Source: Cellulophaga algicola DSM 14237
GTDB lineage: Bacteria > Bacteroidota > Bacteroidia > Flavobacteriales > Flavobacteriaceae
Assembly (NCBI RefSeq): GCF_000186265.1
Contig: NC_014934.1
Location: forward strand, 4,588,001-4,652,000
DNA length: 64,000 bases
Direction of reading: 5' to 3'
Under the pieces are notes generated by a model that did not search any database, had not been told where the DNA came from, and saw only the letters and a list, made by a program, of their open reading frames with translations. The translations under genes and the position numbers were made by a program. Shown piece after piece: positions 60,806-64,000 of the stretch. Position 1 is the stretch's first letter. Every line of letters begins with the position of its first letter.

Positions 60806-63800
60806 TCAGGTATTCTTAGTATTAATAACTCCTTTTAATTCTTCTTTGTCAAAATAGTATGCCCCATTGATTTCTAATCTTCCTGGATAGTCAGTTCCAA
60901 AAGATCGTCCTCCTATTATTTGCTTTTCTCCCAATACTGTCCAAACAACTTTTAAATTATTTTCATTTAGAAACTTCAAAAAAGAATGCTTTCGAACAAG
61001 CAAGTAAGATTTTGAATTATGATAGACATTTGTCGCAAAACACTGTACTTCCTTGGAGCTGTCAATAAATTCACCTTCTATTTGACTATATTTTAAATCC
61101 ATACTCTTATAAATAACAGTACTTGGTTTTAAAAAGCTAATACTTTCTTCTTTTGATTCATCAAACTCTTCCTCCCACAAAAAGCCTTGTGCAGTTACAT
61201 TGACTTCTGCTACATATTCCCCTGATTCCTTGTCATAAACTTCTGTCCATTCAGTGCCTCCATAATATTCAGTCATGAAATAATCCTGAGCAGGTGACCA
61301 ATAATATTCTCTACTGAACATTTCATACCTATCTGCGCTTTCAGGCATCCAGCTGCCCATGAATTCTTGTTGAGTAGCCCAATCTTTAAATGAATCGTAT
61401 TCATGATCTTTAACCAGATAACTTCTAATATTACACCAAAGCTCTTTATGTGGTTGATCCCATTTTTCTTCTCCAATTTTTTTTGGTTCTGACCAAGATG
61501 GATAACCTTCCAAAACCAACCACTCTGTACCTTTATCATCTTTTATTTGGATGATTTCTTCCATCTTAGGCAAAACACTTGAATCATTTACCCAGCTTTC
61601 GTTGGTGCAATCCCAATTAAATAATTTGTTATTAACCCACCAGAAATCTTGTGGCTGTTCATCATTATAACTTCCAGTTTCACTAATCAACAATGTTGGG
61701 TCAATATCTCTAACATAAGGATCCCAAGGTCCTTGATAAGGGGCTTCTTTTTTCTCTCCCAATCCTTCTTGCTTTATGAAATTATCAGATAACAGTGCCA
61801 TGTATTCATAGTAGGCTATCCATTGGTATTTCTTCCCAATTCTTTCATTAGGAGTAGTACCTCTTCCTCTTCCAGTACCTACTCCCTTATCAAAGGAAAG
61901 GTGTAACTCAGGATTCCACCCAAGTTCTATAACTCTTGAAAGGATTAATCTTTGAGCAACCCTTAAATCAAAATATTCCCCTGTGTTAATAATTCTAAAA
62001 TTATGATCTAAAAATGGTTCTATTTCTTGTTCATATTGAGATAAAAATTCATGTGTTAACGATTTTTTAAAATCATATCTTTTCTGGTCTAACTCTTCCT
62101 CTGTCTTTCGACCAATGGCAATTTCAAACTTAATCTCATTTCCAAACTCAAAATCGCCATCAGGTTCTCTCGTTATTATTGGATCAAGACTATTCAATAA
62201 CTCCAGTTGTTCGGAGCCTAATTTATTTTTGAACTCCTCAAACACCTGTTCTCTATCAATTGGTGTTTCACCTTTTTTACAACCCGACCACTCTGAAGAA
62301 CCACTATTAGTTCCTATTGTATATCTTGAAAAATCACCAAACCCCATAACAGAACGCCATAAGTGTCTGTAATTTTCATTGTCATATTTTCCTTTTAATT
62401 CTTCATCAGAAGGAATTTCTTCCGGCCAATTGCTTTGATATGGTGGCCTAACCTTTGATAATTCAAAACTAAGCTCGTTACCAAGGTAATGCGCATATTC
62501 AATTGCTCCTCTGGCGTAATCTCTTAATAATATGTGTGGGATTACGCCTGTTGGATCGCTAAAAATAGTTTTAAAAATGTATTCACTTAGCTCTGTTATT
62601 TTCTCCTTTTGGTCAGTTCTTAATGTACATCCGTAAGCAACAGCGAATAGCCGTTCAGAAACATATGGATCATTAACTCCTTCGAACATTTTCAAGAGTT
62701 TTAATAACACATCAATTCTATTGTGTAGTAAAGAGACCAATGCTTTTGTGGAGCAATCTCTGAGCTTTCTATTTGTGGAAGTATGGAACCATGCCAGCGT
62801 GATGCTTGAAAGCAAAACCGATTCATCAGAAATGTGTGATTTGTCCGTCTGATTCCAAGCCCAATCTATAAGTCGTTTTACAGATGAATCATCACTATAT
62901 ATATATTTAAGGAATTGTGTCCAATTTGCATCTCGCTCAGCGAGAGAGGATTTTATTAAATGATTGTGTAGAGAGTGAGCATTAAAAAAATGATTTGGAA
63001 TTCCCGTAACTGCAAGAATAGTTTCCCAGAAATAGTCATGTGTGCCTTGATAGGAAAACACATGTTCATTAACATAATTTTTTGACTCTTCGTTAATGGT
63101 TTCGACCTTTCTCCAAAGTAAACTTTCAACAAAAGACTCGACAATTGGATATTTATCTTTAAGATCTGGAATAAGAGTATAAAACTCATATCCTTTTTTC
63201 TCAGGAACCTGTATTGAAAAAGCTTCAATTAGTCCTTTATGTCTATAAATAGCATTTTCATCTTTTACATAACTGTGGAGTTTACCATTTTCAGCGAACT
63301 CTTTCTCTAATTCAGAATATTGTTCAAGTAAATATTGAACAGTTAGGTGGTCTTCAAATCTCTCATATGCTAGGTAAACTCCTTCTTCATAATCATTGTC
63401 TTCTTTCCAAAATCGGTTCTTTGATAGTACACCTTCTGTAATTAGGTCATCTATAAAGCTTTTTTTATCAATAAAACTTGAAATGGATTCATTAACAACT
63501 TGATAAGCTAGTTCATATGATATATATCTAAGTTGGTTGTCAACTTTGTATTTAATTAAAGCATAAATGGATTTTTGTACTAGGTTTAAACTATCTGAGT
63601 ATCCAACTCGTTTTGGTTTTGATAATACAATATTTACGTTTTTGACAAAAAAGTTAATAATTGTGGTGATCCCTTGAAGGCCATCAGGAATGCGGGTTAA
63701 TCCAGCTTTGTTTATTCCTTCACAAAATAGTTTTAAGAATAGTGGATTTTGAAATTCGGGATGTAACAATGGTACATTAGGCAGTTCAATTTTATAATTA

Positions 63801-64000
63801 TCAAAAAATAACTTACTTGCTTCATATTCAATATTCCTAAATCCAAAATGATGATGTTCTACAATGTCTATGCTAGACCTTTCTTCGTCAGGAAAAATTA
63901 AACTTTTATAGGAAGTTCTAATAGTTAACACTAGACCGAGCCATTCATATTTTTTTATTTCATTAATGAAACTTTTTACAAACTCATTCCAGAAGTAGTT
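60806..64000 (-). CDS. large STAND/NACHT-like NTPase, C-terminal 1064 residues (cut by window edge)
   Basis: The frame is open to the right edge; reading from the edge it begins NYFWNEFVKSFINEIKKYEW, then LGLVLTIRTSYKSL, so the first GTG/ATG inside the window is not the true start. The LTIRTSY strand followed by PLLHPEFQNPLFLKLFCEGI is typical of the sensor-2/winged-helix part of STAND NTPases, where the P-loop lies upstream of the edge. The remainder is a long helical-repeat region plus a Trp-rich C-terminus (about 760-1041). Related architecture occurs in AVAST/Avs-type anti-phage ATPases, so a defence role is plausible but unproven: the nucleotide-binding and any effector domain are outside the window. 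Confidence 0.65.
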   Translation of the reverse strand, partial: NYFWNEFVKSFINEIKKYEWLGLVLTIRTSYKSLIFPDEERSSIDIVEHHHFGFRNIEYEASKLFFDNYKIELPNVPLLHPEFQNPLFLKLFCEGINKAGLTRIPDGLQGITTIINFFVKNVNIVLSKPKRVGYSDSLNLVQKSIYALIKYKVDNQLRYISYELAYQVVNESISSFIDKKSFIDDLITEGVLSKNRFWKEDNDYEEGVYLAYERFEDHLTVQYLLEQYSELEKEFAENGKLHSYVKDENAIYRHKGLIEAFSIQVPEKKGYEFYTLIPDLKDKYPIVESFVESLLWRKVETINEESKNYVNEHVFSYQGTHDYFWETILAVTGIPNHFFNAHSLHNHLIKSSLAERDANWTQFLKYIYSDDSSVKRLIDWAWNQTDKSHISDESVLLSSITLAWFHTSTNRKLRDCSTKALVSLLHNRIDVLLKLLKMFEGVNDPYVSERLFAVAYGCTLRTDQKEKITELSEYIFKTIFSDPTGVIPHILLRDYARGAIEYAHYLGNELSFELSKVRPPYQSNWPEEIPSDEELKGKYDNENYRHLWRSVMGFGDFSRYTIGTNSGSSEWSGCKKGETPIDREQVFEEFKNKLGSEQLELLNSLDPIITREPDGDFEFGNEIKFEIAIGRKTEEELDQKRYDFKKSLTHEFLSQYEQEIEPFLDHNFRIINTGEYFDLRVAQRLILSRVIELGWNPELHLSFDKGVGTGRGRGTTPNERIGKKYQWIAYYEYMALLSDNFIKQEGLGEKKEAPYQGPWDPYVRDIDPTLLISETGSYNDEQPQDFWWVNNKLFNWDCTNESWVNDSSVLPKMEEIIQIKDDKGTEWLVLEGYPSWSEPKKIGEEKWDQPHKELWCNIRSYLVKDHEYDSFKDWATQQEFMGSWMPESADRYEMFSREYYWSPAQDYFMTEYYGGTEWTEVYDKESGEYVAEVNVTAQGFLWEEEFDESKEESISFLKPSTVIYKSMDLKYSQIEGEFIDSSKEVQCFATNVYHNSKSYLLVRKHSFLKFLNENNLKVVWTVLGEKQIIGGRSFGTDYPGRLEINGAYYFDKEELKGVINTKNT

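Overview
The window looks like a low-G+C chromosome segment of a marine-type Flavobacteriaceae (Bacteroidota). The evidence is the TTG-N19-TAnnTTTG promoter, the many short lipoprotein signal peptides, the LytS/LytTR two-component pairs, and families typical of this group (DUF6090-like, DUF4861, YwqK/MORN-like, secreted SH3 proteins). I cannot name the species. No rRNA, tRNA or CRISPR was seen. Most genes from 15 kb onward lie on the minus strand.

Layout. 1-4.6 kb: a propeller-type LytS kinase coupled to a response regulator cut by the window edge, behind three small lipoproteins. 4.6-5.6 kb: a decayed stretch with a (GTA)n microsatellite and a gene remnant. 5.6-7.4 kb: small membrane and secreted proteins ending in a clear terminator. 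7.4-12.4 kb: a TroR/MntR-type regulator with a textbook promoter and a perfect 22-bp operator, followed by a Mn/Zn-type ABC importer (binding lipoprotein, ATPase, two permeases). Both permeases carry winged-helix-like C-terminal tails, and the first seems to start at ATA. 12.5-13.8 kb: an overlapping two-gene unit with a PIN nuclease, like a toxin-antitoxin or defence pair. 14.2-14.9 kb: five tandem copies of a 147-bp palindromic unit. 15-22.3 kb: a TolC-MacA-ABC efflux operon with its own LytS/LytTR pair. 22.5-53 kb: mostly lipoproteins and secreted proteins, including a dispersed SH3/FG-GAP-like family, a FeeM-like acyltransferase overlapping a vanillyl-alcohol-oxidase-type flavoenzyme, and several broken genes. 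52-64 kb: an accessory region in which single genes are separated by related intergenic repeats.

Two nearly identical IS1595-family elements (959 bp, each with its own 8-bp target duplication) lie at 34.3 and 53.6 kb. The second splits a serine hydrolase gene in frame.

The best candidate for an undescribed system is at 56.1-57.5 kb. A secreted 92-residue peptide ending in CLGCGRG is coupled by TAATG to a DUF692/MNIO enzyme, the multinuclear iron oxidase family that modifies cysteines in RiPP precursors. Secondary candidates are the FeeM-like/VAO-type pair (27.3-27.9 kb), the PIN pair (12.5-13.8 kb) and a large STAND-like NTPase running off the right edge.
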